The notes under the pieces are model-generated. The model had not been told where the DNA came from and did no database searches. It was given only the letters and a program-made list of their open reading frames with translations. The position numbers and the translations under genes were made by a program. From positions 222,571 through 286,570 of the forward strand of contig NZ_JAVRIB010000002.1 of NCBI RefSeq assembly GCF_031846275.1: a stretch of 64,000 bases of DNA, written 5' to 3'. Shown here piece after piece: positions 1 through 8,733 of the stretch (the stretch's first letter is position 1; the number at the start of each line of letters is the position of its first letter). This DNA comes from Spectribacter hydrogenoxidans (GTDB lineage Bacteria; Pseudomonadota; Gammaproteobacteria; Nevskiales; Salinisphaeraceae).

Positions 1-37
1 GGGGATCGCGCGGTACGAGTAGGGGGTGATGTCATGT

Positions 38-51
38 GTAAACAAGTTTAC
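38..51. promoter_or_regulatory. Palindromic operator-like site upstream of fadI
   Basis: The sequence GTAAACAAGTTTAC is a perfect inverted repeat (GTAAAC/GTTTAC) around a 2-bp centre, about 180 bp before the fadI start. Its core, AAAC-N2-GTTT, resembles the site type known for the TetR-family fatty-acid regulator PsrA. The resemblance is seen in sequence; the regulator is inferred and none is encoded in the window. Confidence 0.4.
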
Positions 52-232
52 GGAATTTTTCCCGTGCCGGACAGGTGGAAAAGTTGCTTCAGGCGTGTTG
101 CATTGCACATCGAGTCCTAGTAAGGTCAGAAAAGACATCGTTCCCGATTTTTATTTCGTAAATTCCATTACACCTTCGTCGTTGGGCAGTCCGACGGACG
201 AAGGAGGCCTCACCGTCCCGGAGCGTCATTCC

Positions 233-1561
233 ATGGCTCAATCCAAGTCTTCCGCCACCTCGACCCTGACCGGCGTCGGCGGCCGCGTGGCCATTGTCGA
301 TGCCCTGCGCACGCCGTTCGCCCGCATCGCCACCCATTTCCGCGACCACAACGTGGTCGACTTGGGCGCGATGGCGGTTGCCGAACTCGCCGCGCGCAAT
401 AACCTGGACGCCGACGATATCGATCAGATCGTCTTCGGTCAGACGATTATGGCTGCCGGCACCCAGTTCATCGGACGCGAGGTGGCGCTGGCCTGCGGCA
501 TGCCCGATGTCGATGCCTATTCGGTGACACGGGCCTGTGCCACCAGCTTCCAGACCACGGCCAATGCGGCCGAGTCAATCCTGCTGGGCCGGGCCGACGT
601 CGTCGTGGCCGGCGGCGCCGATTCCACGTCGGACGCGCCGATTCCGGTCTCCAAGAAACTGGCCGCGGCACTCCGGGACGCCAATTTCGCGAAGACCATG
701 AGCCAGCGCGTGAAGATTCTGTCCCGCCTGCGTCCGAAGGATCTGCTGCCCACCGCTCCCGCAATTACCGAGTACTCCACCGGTCTGCTCATGGGCGAGT
801 CCGCTGAGCAGATGGCCAAGTCCTGGGGCGTGACCCGGGCCGAGCAGGACGACATCGCCCACGCCTCGCACAGCAATGCGGCCAGGGCCTGGGCGGAAGG
901 GCGCATGGATGATTTCGTGATCAGCGCATTTCTCGATGACGGCAAGGGCGGCGCGACGCCGCTGCGCGAAGACAATCTGGTGCGCACGAATTCGAAGCGC
1001 GAGGGCTACGACAAGTTGAAGCCCGTGTTCGACCGGAAGCTGGGCACGGTGACGGCGGCCAATTCCAGTCCGCTGACCGATGGTGGTGCTGCGATGGTGC
1101 TGATGAGCGAGAAACGGGCGAAGGCGCTCGGCTATGAGCCGCTGGCCTATATCCGCGGCTACGCCTTCGCCGCCAAGACGCCGGAGTCCGATCTGCTGAT
1201 GGGGCCGGTCCTGGCGACGCCGTCCGCGCTGGAGCAGGCCGGCGTAGCGCTCAAGGACCTGGACCTGATCGACATGCACGAGGCCTTCGCCGCCCAGATC
1301 GCCTGCAACCTGCGCGGGCTGGCTTCGAAGGACTACATCCGCAAATGGACCGGCCGCGACCAGGCGGTGGGCGAGGTGGACACCACCAAACTCAATGTCA
1401 ACGGGGGCTCCATCGCCTACGGCCATCCGTTCGGCGCGACTGGCGCCCGGGTGATCGGGCAGACCGCCCACGAACTCAAGCGCCGTGGTGGCGGCCTGGC
1501 CCTGACCACCGCCTGTGCAGCCGGCGGTATCGGGGCGGCGATGGTGATCGAGTCGGCTTGA
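233..1561 (+). CDS. fadI: Acetyl-CoA acyltransferase, FadI-type thiolase
   Basis: This enzyme does the thiolytic cleavage of 3-ketoacyl-CoA, the last step of each beta-oxidation cycle, in the cytoplasm. The 442-residue protein has the acyl-accepting cysteine at C102 in RACATSF, the GGSIAYGHPFGATGAR histidine motif and the C-terminal ACAAGG motif. Length and N-terminus (RVAIVDALRTPFARIATHF) match FadI rather than FadA. The reading frame stays open upstream to base 26, but I chose ATG 233 because it has a CGGAG ribosome site 9 nt before it and aligns with FadI starts; the upstream part reads as leader. A stronger AGGAGG at 202-207 is too far away to serve this start. fadJ follows after a hairpin repeat, so the pair probably encodes the alpha2beta2 FadIJ complex. 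Confidence 0.93.
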   Translation: MAQSKSSATSTLTGVGGRVAIVDALRTPFARIATHFRDHNVVDLGAMAVAELAARNNLDADDIDQIVFGQTIMAAGTQFIGREVALACGMPDVDAYSVTRACATSFQTTANAAESILLGRADVVVAGGADSTSDAPIPVSKKLAAALRDANFAKTMSQRVKILSRLRPKDLLPTAPAITEYSTGLLMGESAEQMAKSWGVTRAEQDDIAHASHSNAARAWAEGRMDDFVISAFLDDGKGGATPLREDNLVRTNSKREGYDKLKPVFDRKLGTVTAANSSPLTDGGAAMVLMSEKRAKALGYEPLAYIRGYAFAAKTPESDLLMGPVLATPSALEQAGVALKDLDLIDMHEAFAAQIACNLRGLASKDYIRKWTGRDQAVGEVDTTKLNVNGGSIAYGHPFGATGARVIGQTAHELKRRGGGLALTTACAAGGIGAAMVIESA

Positions 1562-1568
1562 AAAGATC

Positions 1569-1666
1569 TATCCGCAGATTGCGCAGATTTCACAGATTTA
1601 AAGCCAAGAAAGTCACGAGGATTTCTTTTTCTTCGAATCTGCGTCATCTGCGAAATCTGCGGATAA
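1569..1666. repeat. Period-9 hairpin repeat, family A, copy 1
   Basis: Two arms of about 30 nt are reverse-complementary with a few mismatches and flank a 36-nt spacer. Each arm is three tandem 9-mers of the type CCGCAGATT / GCGCAGATT / TCACAGATT. It lies between fadI and fadJ. RNA across it would form a long stem. No T-run follows, so it is not an ordinary intrinsic terminator. Confidence 0.85.
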
Positions 1667-1688
1667 AACTCTTCCAAAGGTTCTGGAC

Positions 1689-3872
1689 ATGGCAAGCAAG
1701 CAATCGACCTTCGACATCGAGCAGCGCGACGACGGCGTGGCCGTGGTGCGCATGGACGTGCCCGGCGAGGCGCATAACGTGCTCAAGGCCGAGTTCGCCG
1801 GCGAGTTCGAGGCGCTGTTTGAGCGACTGCGTACCGACACTGCGATCAAGGCCGTGGTGTTCGCCTCCGGCAAGCCCGGTTCGTTCCTGGCCGGGGCGGA
1901 CATCAAGCTGTTCGACAACGTGGCCACGTCCGAGGAGGTGGTGGCGCTGGCCGAGCAGTGCCAGGGCGCTTTCCACCAGATTGCCGATCTGAAGGTTCCG
2001 GTGGTGGCCGCGATCGACGGCGCCTGTCTCGGCGGTGGCCTGGAACTGGCCCTGGCCTGTGATGCCCGCATCGCCGCGGATACCCCCAAAACCCTGCTGG
2101 GCCTGCCGGAGGTGATGCTCGGGCTGCTGCCCGCCGGTGGTGGCACCCAGCGCCTGCCGGCCCTTATCGGCATCGCGGCGGCCCTGGATCTGATGCTCAC
2201 CGGCAGGCAACTGCGCGCCAGCCGGGCGAAGAAGGCCGGGATTCTGGACAAGGTGGTGGCGCCGGAAGCGCTGATCGATGCCGCCGTGGCCCATGCGCTG
2301 GAACTTGCCGCGGGCAAACGCGCGAAGGCCGGCCTGTGGGCTGGTGGCGTGGCTGGGCTGCAGGCCCGCGTCACCGGACTGGCGCTGGAGGACAACCCGC
2401 TGGGGCGGCGGGTGCTGTTCTCCCAGGCTCGCAAGAAGCTGCGGGCCCAGACCAAGGGCAACTATCCGGCGCCGGAGCGCATCGTGGATGCGATTGAAAC
2501 CGGTGCGGATCGGGGTTTCGAAGCCGGGTATGCCGCCGAAGCGCGCTTCTTCGGCGAGCTTGTTTTCACCAGCGAATCCCGCGCCCTGCGCCATGTCTAC
2601 CGCGCCACCGAGGACCTCAAGAAGGCGACCTTCGCGCCGGCGGGCACCGAACCGCGTTGCGTCAACAAGGTGGGTGTACTCGGTGCCGGCCTGATGGGGG
2701 CGGGCATTGCCACGGTCACGATTGACAAGGCCGGCCTGCCGGTCCGGCTCAAGGACAAGGACGACGACGGTCTCGCCGCCGGCATCGGTCATCTGCGGGC
2801 CCACTACGCCAGGCGGGTCAAGCGCAGGGCGATGTCGCGGTTCGACGCCGATATCGCGCTCAACCGCGTGACCGGCACCACCAGTTATCGCGGTTTCGAA
2901 GATTGCGATCTGGTGGTCGAGGCGGTGTTCGAGGACCTGGATCTCAAGCACCGGATGCTGGCGGATGTAGAGGCACACGGCCGCAAGGACACGATTTTCG
3001 CCTCCAATACGTCGTCGATTCCCATCACCGATATTGCCGCCGGCGCCAAGCGGCCCGAGAACGTGATCGGCCTGCATTACTTTTCCCCGGTGGAGAAGAT
3101 GCCGCTGCTGGAGATCATCGCCACCGATCAGACTGCGCCCGAGGTGATTGCCGCCAGCGCGGCCTTCGGCAAGGCCCAGGGCAAGACCGTGATCGTGGTC
3201 AACGATGGTCCCGGGTTCTACACCACTCGCATTCTGGCGCCGTTCCTCAACGAGGCCACCCGCATCCTGGCCGAGGGCGTGGGCGTGCAGGCCATCGACA
3301 AGGCGCTCACCCGCTACGGTTTTCCGGTTGGCCCGATGACCCTGCTGGACGAGGTGGGCATCGATATCGGCACCAAGGTCGGTCCGATCCTGGAGAAGGC
3401 CTTCGGTGAGCGCATGGCGGTACCGGCCGAATCGGCAAGAATGATCGAGGCCGGCTGGCTGGGTCGCAAGGCCGGCAAGGGTTTCTACGACTACGAAGGC
3501 AGGAAGAAGGGCGGCAAGCGACCGGTCAACACCGACCTCTACGGGCTGATGGGCGTGTCCGGCGACGCGACGATGGATGCCACCGAGATCGCCGAGCGCT
3601 GCACTTTCCTGTTCCTCAATGAGGCTGCCCATTGTCTGGGTGACGGCATTCTGTCCGAGCCCATGCACGGCGACATCGGCGCCATCTTCGGTCTGGGCTT
3701 TCCACCATTCACCGGCGGGCCGTCCCGGTTTGCCGACAGGTTGGGTGTGAAGGAGGTCGTCGCCAGGCTGGATGCCTTTGCCGAGCAGCACGGCGCGCGC
3801 TTCGAACCCGCGCCGATCCTGCGCGACATGGCCAGGGCCCGGGCCAGGCGCAAGCAGCGTTTTTATCCCTGA
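1689..3872 (+). CDS. fadJ: Fatty oxidation complex alpha subunit (enoyl-CoA hydratase / 3-hydroxyacyl-CoA dehydrogenase)
   Basis: Bifunctional beta-oxidation enzyme of 727 residues: hydrates 2-enoyl-CoA, then oxidises L-3-hydroxyacyl-CoA with NAD+. The N-terminal crotonase domain (about 1-190) carries the oxyanion motif GACLGGGLELALACD and both catalytic glutamates (E119, E141). The dehydrogenase part begins near 325 with the Rossmann motif VGVLGAGLMGAG and has the catalytic histidine in GLHYFSPVEKMPLLEI. A C-terminal dehydrogenase domain follows. Domain order and length match FadJ/FadB; pairing with fadI makes FadJ the better name. The next gene, fadE, is separated by a hairpin repeat of a second family. 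Confidence 0.92.
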   Translation: MASKQSTFDIEQRDDGVAVVRMDVPGEAHNVLKAEFAGEFEALFERLRTDTAIKAVVFASGKPGSFLAGADIKLFDNVATSEEVVALAEQCQGAFHQIADLKVPVVAAIDGACLGGGLELALACDARIAADTPKTLLGLPEVMLGLLPAGGGTQRLPALIGIAAALDLMLTGRQLRASRAKKAGILDKVVAPEALIDAAVAHALELAAGKRAKAGLWAGGVAGLQARVTGLALEDNPLGRRVLFSQARKKLRAQTKGNYPAPERIVDAIETGADRGFEAGYAAEARFFGELVFTSESRALRHVYRATEDLKKATFAPAGTEPRCVNKVGVLGAGLMGAGIATVTIDKAGLPVRLKDKDDDGLAAGIGHLRAHYARRVKRRAMSRFDADIALNRVTGTTSYRGFEDCDLVVEAVFEDLDLKHRMLADVEAHGRKDTIFASNTSSIPITDIAAGAKRPENVIGLHYFSPVEKMPLLEIIATDQTAPEVIAASAAFGKAQGKTVIVVNDGPGFYTTRILAPFLNEATRILAEGVGVQAIDKALTRYGFPVGPMTLLDEVGIDIGTKVGPILEKAFGERMAVPAESARMIEAGWLGRKAGKGFYDYEGRKKGGKRPVNTDLYGLMGVSGDATMDATEIAERCTFLFLNEAAHCLGDGILSEPMHGDIGAIFGLGFPPFTGGPSRFADRLGVKEVVARLDAFAEQHGARFEPAPILRDMARARARRKQRFYP

Positions 3873-3879
3873 AATTACC

Positions 3880-3961
3880 AACCGCAAAGGACGCAAAAGA
3901 CGCAAAGGGGCATTCGTTTCAGTCAAGAATCCTTTGCGCACTTCGCGGCCTTTGCGGTTAA
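3880..3961. repeat. Period-9 hairpin repeat, family B, copy 1
   Basis: The left arm holds three tandem 9-mers (CGCAAAGGA, CGCAAAAGA, CGCAAAGGG) and the right arm is their near reverse complement (CCTTTGCGC, ACTTCGCGG, CCTTTGCGG). The spacer is about 22 nt. It sits between fadJ and fadE and starts 8 bases after the fadJ stop. Confidence 0.85.
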
Positions 3962-3990
3962 ACGATAACGACTCATAAGAGAGGTACGCC

Positions 3991-6237
3991 ATGTTCGCCA
4001 GACTCATGCACTGGATGCAGGCCAACCAGGTTCTGCCGGCCATTTCCGACACCGAACGCCAGGCCCTGGAGGCCGGCGACGTGTGGATCGACGGCGAATT
4101 CTTCGGCGGCAAGCCGGATTTCGACCGCATGCTGGCCGCCAGTTACCACCGCCTGTCCGACGAGGAGCAAGCATTCATGGACGGCCCCGTGGAAGAGCTG
4201 CTCAACCGCGCGGATACCTACGCCATCGCTCAGACCCGCGAACTGCCCAAGCCGATCATGGACTTCATGGCGGAAAGCGGCTTCTTCAGCCTGCTGATCC
4301 CGAAGGAATTCGGCGGCAAGGGCTTTTCGACGCTCGCGCGTTCGGCGGTGATGGCCAAGGTCACGCCGGTGTCCGGCATCCTGTCGGCCTACGTGGTCAT
4401 TCCCAACACCTTGGGCGCGGCCGAGCTGCTGATCGACTATGGCACCGATGAACAGAAAGCCCATTACCTGCCGCGACTGGCGAAGGGCGAGTATCTGCCG
4501 TGCTTCGGCCTGACCGAGCCCACCGCCGGCTCCGACGCGGCCTCGATCAAGGCGGAAGCCGTGGCCTTCAAGGGTGACGACGGTGGGGTGAAGCTGCGCC
4601 TGAACTTCCGCAAGCGCTATATCACGCTGGGCCCGGTGGCCAATCTGATCTCGCTGGCCTGCCGCATCCACGATCCCGACAACCTGCTGGGCAAGGGCGA
4701 GGACGCCGGCATCAGCGTGGTGCTGTTGCACACGGGTATGCCCGGTCTGAAAACCGGCGATCGCCACGAGCCCATTGGCGAAGCCTTCCCCAACGGCCCG
4801 CTCGAGGGCACGGATGTGGAGGTGCCGGCCGACCAGATCATCGGCGGCGTGGCACGCGCCGGCGACGGCTGGCGCATGCTCATGGAACAGCTCGCCGGCG
4901 GGCGCATGGTGTCGCTGCCGGCCACCGCCGTGGGCGGTATTCGCGGCGCCGCGGCCGCGGCCGGCGCCTATTCCATGGTGCGCCAGCAGTTCGGCCTGCA
5001 GATCGGCCGCATGGAGGGCGTTGCCGCCCCGATCGGCAAGCTCACCTCGCTGGCCTACATGACCGAGGGCGCTCGGGTGTTCGGCTGCTCGGCCATCGAC
5101 GACGGCATCCATCCGCCGGTGGTTTCCGGCGTGATGAAGGCCTATACCACGGAACTGGCCCGGGAGGCCGCCACCGACGCCATGGACGTGCTTTCCGGCG
5201 CCGGCGTCATGCAGGGGCCGAACAACGTCATCGGTCGCGGCTACTGCTCCACCCCGGTGGCGATCACGGTGGAAGGTGCCAATATCATGACCCGCACCCT
5301 GATGGTGTTCGGGCAGGGCGCCACCCGCTGTCATCCGCATGCCCTGAACGTGGTTCAGGCGGTGGAGACCAGCGATGCGAGCGCCTTCCGCCGAAGCCTG
5401 ATCGGCTGGATGGGGCACTTCCTGAAAGGCGTGGGGCGCACTTGGTGGCGGGGCCTGACCCGCGGCGCCACCGTACGCGTCAAGGGCGCGGCCGGGCCCA
5501 CCCGCCGCTACTACCGGAAACTCGGCTGGGCGGCGGCCCGCTTCGGCCTGTTCACGGATCTGGCCATGTTCTTCGTCGGCGGCAAACTCAAGGTGAAGGG
5601 CAATCTCACCGGCCGTTATGCCGACGTCCTGGCCTGGATGCTGTTGGGCTTCTCGGCGCTGCGCCGGTTTGAAGCCGAGGGTCGCCGTGCCGAGGACCTG
5701 CCGCTGGTGCACTACTCCCTGCAACTGGCGCTGGCCCGGATCCAGGCCGGCTTCGAGGGCATCTACGCCAACTTCCCGGGCCCGCTGGGCTCGCTGCTGC
5801 GGGTGATCGGCCTTCCGCTTTTGCGCCTGAACAGCCTGGGGCGTCTGCCATCGGATGATCTCGGCAACCAGGCAGCGGTTATCGCCCAGAAATGGGACGC
5901 ACAGACCGAGCGCCTGCTCGCCGACATCCATCAGCCGGGTTCGGAGAGCCCGGGCCAGGGTCGTCTCATGCATGCGTTCCGGCTGGTCTGTGACGTCGAG
6001 CCACTGATCGGCAAGCTCAAGGCAGCCCAGAAGGCCGGCAGCATTCCGGCCGGCGAGCCGGATTCGCTGGTGGCCGAGGCCCGCGCCGCCGGCGTGCTGA
6101 CCGAGGGCGAAGCTGCCCGCGTCACCGCCGCCCGTGAGGCGCGCCTGGCCGCCATCGAGGTGGACGTGTTCTCACCGGAGGAATTCTTCGCCAACGCGGC
6201 GAGCGCGCCTGATCGGGCTCAGCAGGCCGCTGCTTAG
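3991..6237 (+). CDS. fadE: Acyl-CoA dehydrogenase, FadE type
   Basis: FAD-dependent acyl-CoA dehydrogenase that introduces the first double bond in beta-oxidation. The 748-residue protein has an N-terminal dehydrogenase domain (PKPIMDFMAESGFFSLLIPKEFGG), the FAD-binding motif CFGLTEPTAGSDAAS near 170-185, the C-terminal helical domain, and the long FadE-specific extension after about 460 (LKVKGNLTGRYADVLAWMLLG; DLPLVHYSLQLALARIQAGFEGI). It is shorter than E. coli FadE and lacks an obvious N-terminal membrane segment. The start is supported by AGAGAGGT just upstream. Together with fadI and fadJ it completes the core fatty-acid oxidation spiral. Confidence 0.92.
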   Translation: MFARLMHWMQANQVLPAISDTERQALEAGDVWIDGEFFGGKPDFDRMLAASYHRLSDEEQAFMDGPVEELLNRADTYAIAQTRELPKPIMDFMAESGFFSLLIPKEFGGKGFSTLARSAVMAKVTPVSGILSAYVVIPNTLGAAELLIDYGTDEQKAHYLPRLAKGEYLPCFGLTEPTAGSDAASIKAEAVAFKGDDGGVKLRLNFRKRYITLGPVANLISLACRIHDPDNLLGKGEDAGISVVLLHTGMPGLKTGDRHEPIGEAFPNGPLEGTDVEVPADQIIGGVARAGDGWRMLMEQLAGGRMVSLPATAVGGIRGAAAAAGAYSMVRQQFGLQIGRMEGVAAPIGKLTSLAYMTEGARVFGCSAIDDGIHPPVVSGVMKAYTTELAREAATDAMDVLSGAGVMQGPNNVIGRGYCSTPVAITVEGANIMTRTLMVFGQGATRCHPHALNVVQAVETSDASAFRRSLIGWMGHFLKGVGRTWWRGLTRGATVRVKGAAGPTRRYYRKLGWAAARFGLFTDLAMFFVGGKLKVKGNLTGRYADVLAWMLLGFSALRRFEAEGRRAEDLPLVHYSLQLALARIQAGFEGIYANFPGPLGSLLRVIGLPLLRLNSLGRLPSDDLGNQAAVIAQKWDAQTERLLADIHQPGSESPGQGRLMHAFRLVCDVEPLIGKLKAAQKAGSIPAGEPDSLVAEARAAGVLTEGEAARVTAAREARLAAIEVDVFSPEEFFANAASAPDRAQQAAA

Positions 6238-6248
6238 AACGAAGAATC

Positions 6249-6398
6249 TATCCGCAGATTGCGCAGATTACGCAGATAAGGAAAGAGAGAAGGGTTCTTG
6301 CTGATCGGAGTCAGTTGGCTTTCCCGGCGCGAGTGTGAAGTGCCCGCACCTCATGCTTTTGACCATTCAATCTGTGAAATCTGCGTAATCTGCGGATA
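6249..6398. repeat. Period-9 hairpin repeat, family A, copy 2
   Basis: The left arm (6249-6278) and right arm (6369-6398) are near-perfect reverse complements made of CCGCAGATT-type 9-mers. They enclose about 90 nt of unrelated spacer. The element fills most of the 195-bp gap between fadE and the CoA-transferase gene. Confidence 0.85.
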
Positions 6399-6432
6399 AA
6401 GCTCTTAACCGAATGACCGCCAAAGCTGTCCT

Positions 6433-7665
6433 ATGTCCAATCCATTGCTAGAAGGCGTCCGCATACTCGATCTGACCCGGCTGCTGCCGGGTCCGTTCTG
6501 TACGCAGTACCTGGCCCAACTCGGGGCCGAGGTGATCAAGATCGAGGATCCGGCCGGCGGCGACTACGCCCGCGAACTGATGCCCGAGTTGTTCGCGGTG
6601 GTCAACCGCGGCAAGCACTCGGTGACGCTGGACCTGCGCGAGGCCGACGATGTCGCCGCCTTCAAACAGCTGGTGGCAGGCGCCGACGTGGTGGTGGAGT
6701 CGTTCCGGCCTGGCGTCATGGAGCGCCTGGGCTGTGGTTATGAAACGCTCAAGGCGATCAACCCGACGCTGGTATACGCGGCATTGACCGGCTATGGCCA
6801 GAATGGGCCCTACCGTGATGCCGCCGGGCATGATCTGAATTATCTGGCCTACGCCGGGGCGCTTGACCAGATCGGTTCGGCCGGTGGCGCGCCGGCCATG
6901 GCCAATGTGCAGATCGCCGATCTGGCCGGCGGCGCGTTGACCGCTGCCACCGGCATTCTGGCCGCGCTGCTCGGCGCGAAGGTCAGCGGCGAGGGTACGT
7001 TCGTGGACTCGAGCATGCTGGATGGCTCGCTGGCCCTGCAGCCGATCGCCCTGGCCGGTTTGCGTGCGCATGGGCATACCCAGCCCCGCGGTGCCGACAT
7101 GCTTACGGGGGCATTGCCCAATTACCAGGTCTACAAGTGCCGCGATGGCCGCTATCTGGCGGTGGGGGCGCTGGAACCCAAGTTCTTCGCCCGTCTGCTG
7201 GCCGCGCTGGGTGAGCAGGTGCCGCTGCCGAAAACGCTCAAGGCGCTGGCCGGTGGCAAGGCATCAACCGGTCAGCGGTCTCGCAAGCCGCCGACTGCCG
7301 ATTCCGGGGACCAGAGCAGATCGGGCAGGCCCGGCCTGCGCGACCGGTTCAACGAGGTCCTGGAGGATCCGGCCCGTGCCCGGCGCTGGCTAGCACCGGT
7401 GCGCTGGAGCCTCGCCGGGGTATTCCGGTTGCGGCCGCGCGACGCGTGGATTCGGGCCTTGTCGCAGGCAGACGCCTGCGTTGCCCCGGTGCTTACCCTC
7501 GAGGAGGCGCTGGCCGACCCGCAGGTGCTGGCCCGGGGCATGGCGGAGCAGGTCGACGGCGGGCCGGGCATTGGTTGCCCGCTGCATTTCGAAGGCAGGC
7601 GCCGCGACCCGCTGGCTCCGGCGCCAGGGCTTGGTGACGACAATGACTGGTTGCTGGAGCGCTGA
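6433..7665 (+). CDS. CaiB/BaiF family protein, alpha-methylacyl-CoA racemase-like
   Basis: Family III CoA-transferase fold, 410 residues. The nearest functional type appears to be alpha-methylacyl-CoA racemase: a histidine and aspartate 30 residues apart, H133 (AGHDLNYLAYAG) and D163 (IADLAGG), with a glutamate near 247, match the spacing of the racemase catalytic residues. Such an enzyme would turn 2R-methylacyl-CoA into the 2S form that beta-oxidation accepts, which fits the preceding fad genes. Residues about 274-300 (ASTGQRSRKPPTADSGDQSR) form a hydrophilic, low-complexity insertion unlike the rest of the protein. A true CoA-transferase role cannot be excluded. Confidence 0.8.
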   Translation: MSNPLLEGVRILDLTRLLPGPFCTQYLAQLGAEVIKIEDPAGGDYARELMPELFAVVNRGKHSVTLDLREADDVAAFKQLVAGADVVVESFRPGVMERLGCGYETLKAINPTLVYAALTGYGQNGPYRDAAGHDLNYLAYAGALDQIGSAGGAPAMANVQIADLAGGALTAATGILAALLGAKVSGEGTFVDSSMLDGSLALQPIALAGLRAHGHTQPRGADMLTGALPNYQVYKCRDGRYLAVGALEPKFFARLLAALGEQVPLPKTLKALAGGKASTGQRSRKPPTADSGDQSRSGRPGLRDRFNEVLEDPARARRWLAPVRWSLAGVFRLRPRDAWIRALSQADACVAPVLTLEEALADPQVLARGMAEQVDGGPGIGCPLHFEGRRRDPLAPAPGLGDDNDWLLER

Positions 7666-7686
7666 TTCCCCGGTCGTGGCCGAGTA

Positions 7687-8529
7687 TCAGCGCATCGCCC
7701 ACTTCGTGCCCTGGCCGACCAGCCACTGATACTGGCTGGGTAGCAGCCGGGCCATCGCATCGATGGCATGGGCGTCCGGGCCGATCAGCACGCGCCGGGC
7801 ATCACGCCGTACGCCTTTGAGGATGGTGCGGGCGGCCGACCCCGGCGTGGTAATGAAAAGCTTCTCGAACGCGGCCTTGCCGGCCGCCTCGCTCTTGCCA
7901 CCGAGCACGCCGTCCATGTTGTCGGCAAAGCGTGCGGCCTGGGCGATGTTGGTCTTGATGCCACCGGGATGCACGCTGGTGGCCGAGATGTTGCCACCGT
8001 CCATGTCCAGCTCCTGGCGCAGGGCCTCGGTGAAGCCTCTGACCGCGAACTTGGTGGCGTTGTACGCGCCCTGGCTGGGCACGCCGATGATGCCGAACAC
8101 GCTGGAAACGTTGACGATGTGGCCTTCCCCGGCCGCCCGCAGATGGGGCAGGAAGGCCTTGGTGCCGTGGACCACGCCCCAGAAGTTGATGTTCATGATC
8201 CATTCCAGATCGTCGTAATCGGCACCCTCGATGGTGCTGCCCAGCGCCACCCCGGCGTTGTTGAACACCAGATGCACGGCGCCATGCTCGGCCGCCACCT
8301 TGCCGGCCCAGGTGTGCACGGCCTGGCGTTTCGCAACATCAACGACCTGGGTAGTCACTTTGACGGAACTGCTTTCGCTCACCAGTTGCGCGGTCTCGGT
8401 CAGGCCCGCCCGGTTCACGTCCGACAGCGCCAGGTGGCAGCCGCGGGCGCTCAGTTCCAGCGCCAGTGCGCGGCCGATGCCCGAGCCCGCACCGGTAATG
8501 GCGGCAACCTTGTTCTTGAAGTCCTTCAT
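7687..8529 (-). CDS. Short-chain dehydrogenase/reductase
   Basis: Classical SDR of 280 residues using NAD(P)H. It shows the cofactor motif TGAGSGIG at 13-20, NNAG at 90-93, the catalytic serine near S142 and the YNATK motif with Y156 and K160. The C-terminal tail after about 215 is longer than in minimal SDRs. It is the last gene of a leftward series (MerR, hydrolase, di-iron protein, monooxygenase, SDR) and is convergent with the racemase-like gene, with a 21-bp gap. Likely role, inferred from context: alcohol-ketone interconversion next to a Baeyer-Villiger-type step. The substrate is unknown. Confidence 0.85.
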   Translation of the reverse strand: MKDFKNKVAAITGAGSGIGRALALELSARGCHLALSDVNRAGLTETAQLVSESSSVKVTTQVVDVAKRQAVHTWAGKVAAEHGAVHLVFNNAGVALGSTIEGADYDDLEWIMNINFWGVVHGTKAFLPHLRAAGEGHIVNVSSVFGIIGVPSQGAYNATKFAVRGFTEALRQELDMDGGNISATSVHPGGIKTNIAQAARFADNMDGVLGGKSEAAGKAAFEKLFITTPGSAARTILKGVRRDARRVLIGPDAHAIDAMARLLPSQYQWLVGQGTKWAMR

Positions 8530-8576
8530 GTCTTTCTCGTTTTGATGAGGTGCTGGTGGTGTTGGTTTAAGAGGGT

Positions 8577-8719
8577 TATCCGCAGATTTCGCCGATTAGA
8601 AGATTAAGTGAATCCATGTTTCTTGTGCGATGTGCGGCTTCGTCAGGAGCATGGCGCCACAACGACGCGTGACACGGGACCCCGCCAGCCAATCTGCGCC
8701 ATCTGCGTAATCTGCGGAT
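8577..8719. repeat. Period-9 hairpin repeat, family A, copy 3
   Basis: The left arm (8577-8605) is partly degenerate (TCGCCGATT, AGAAGATT); the right arm (8691-8719) is well kept (AATCTGCGC, CATCTGCGT, AATCTGCGG). The spacer is about 85 nt. It occupies the gap between the monooxygenase stop and the SDR start, again between two genes read in the same direction. Confidence 0.8.
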
Positions 8720-8733
8720 GGATGATTCTTTCA

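Noticed and set aside
26..232. N-terminal extension of FadI
   Set aside because: No similarity to thiolases, no ribosome site at base 26, contains the operator-like palindrome, and a CGGAG site supports ATG 233.
1644..4130. 828-codon minus-strand frame opposite fadJ
   Set aside because: Shadow of GC-rich codon use in fadJ; composition is His/Gly/Arg-rich, no family similarity and it crosses two hairpin repeats.
3973..5973. 666-codon minus-strand frame opposite fadE
   Set aside because: Antisense to a strong FadE match; low-complexity His/Gln/Gly composition typical of shadow frames.
1569..8719. Intrinsic terminators for the period-9 hairpins
   Set aside because: Arms are long but no T-run follows the stems, and units are tandem 9-mers, so they are better described as repeats.
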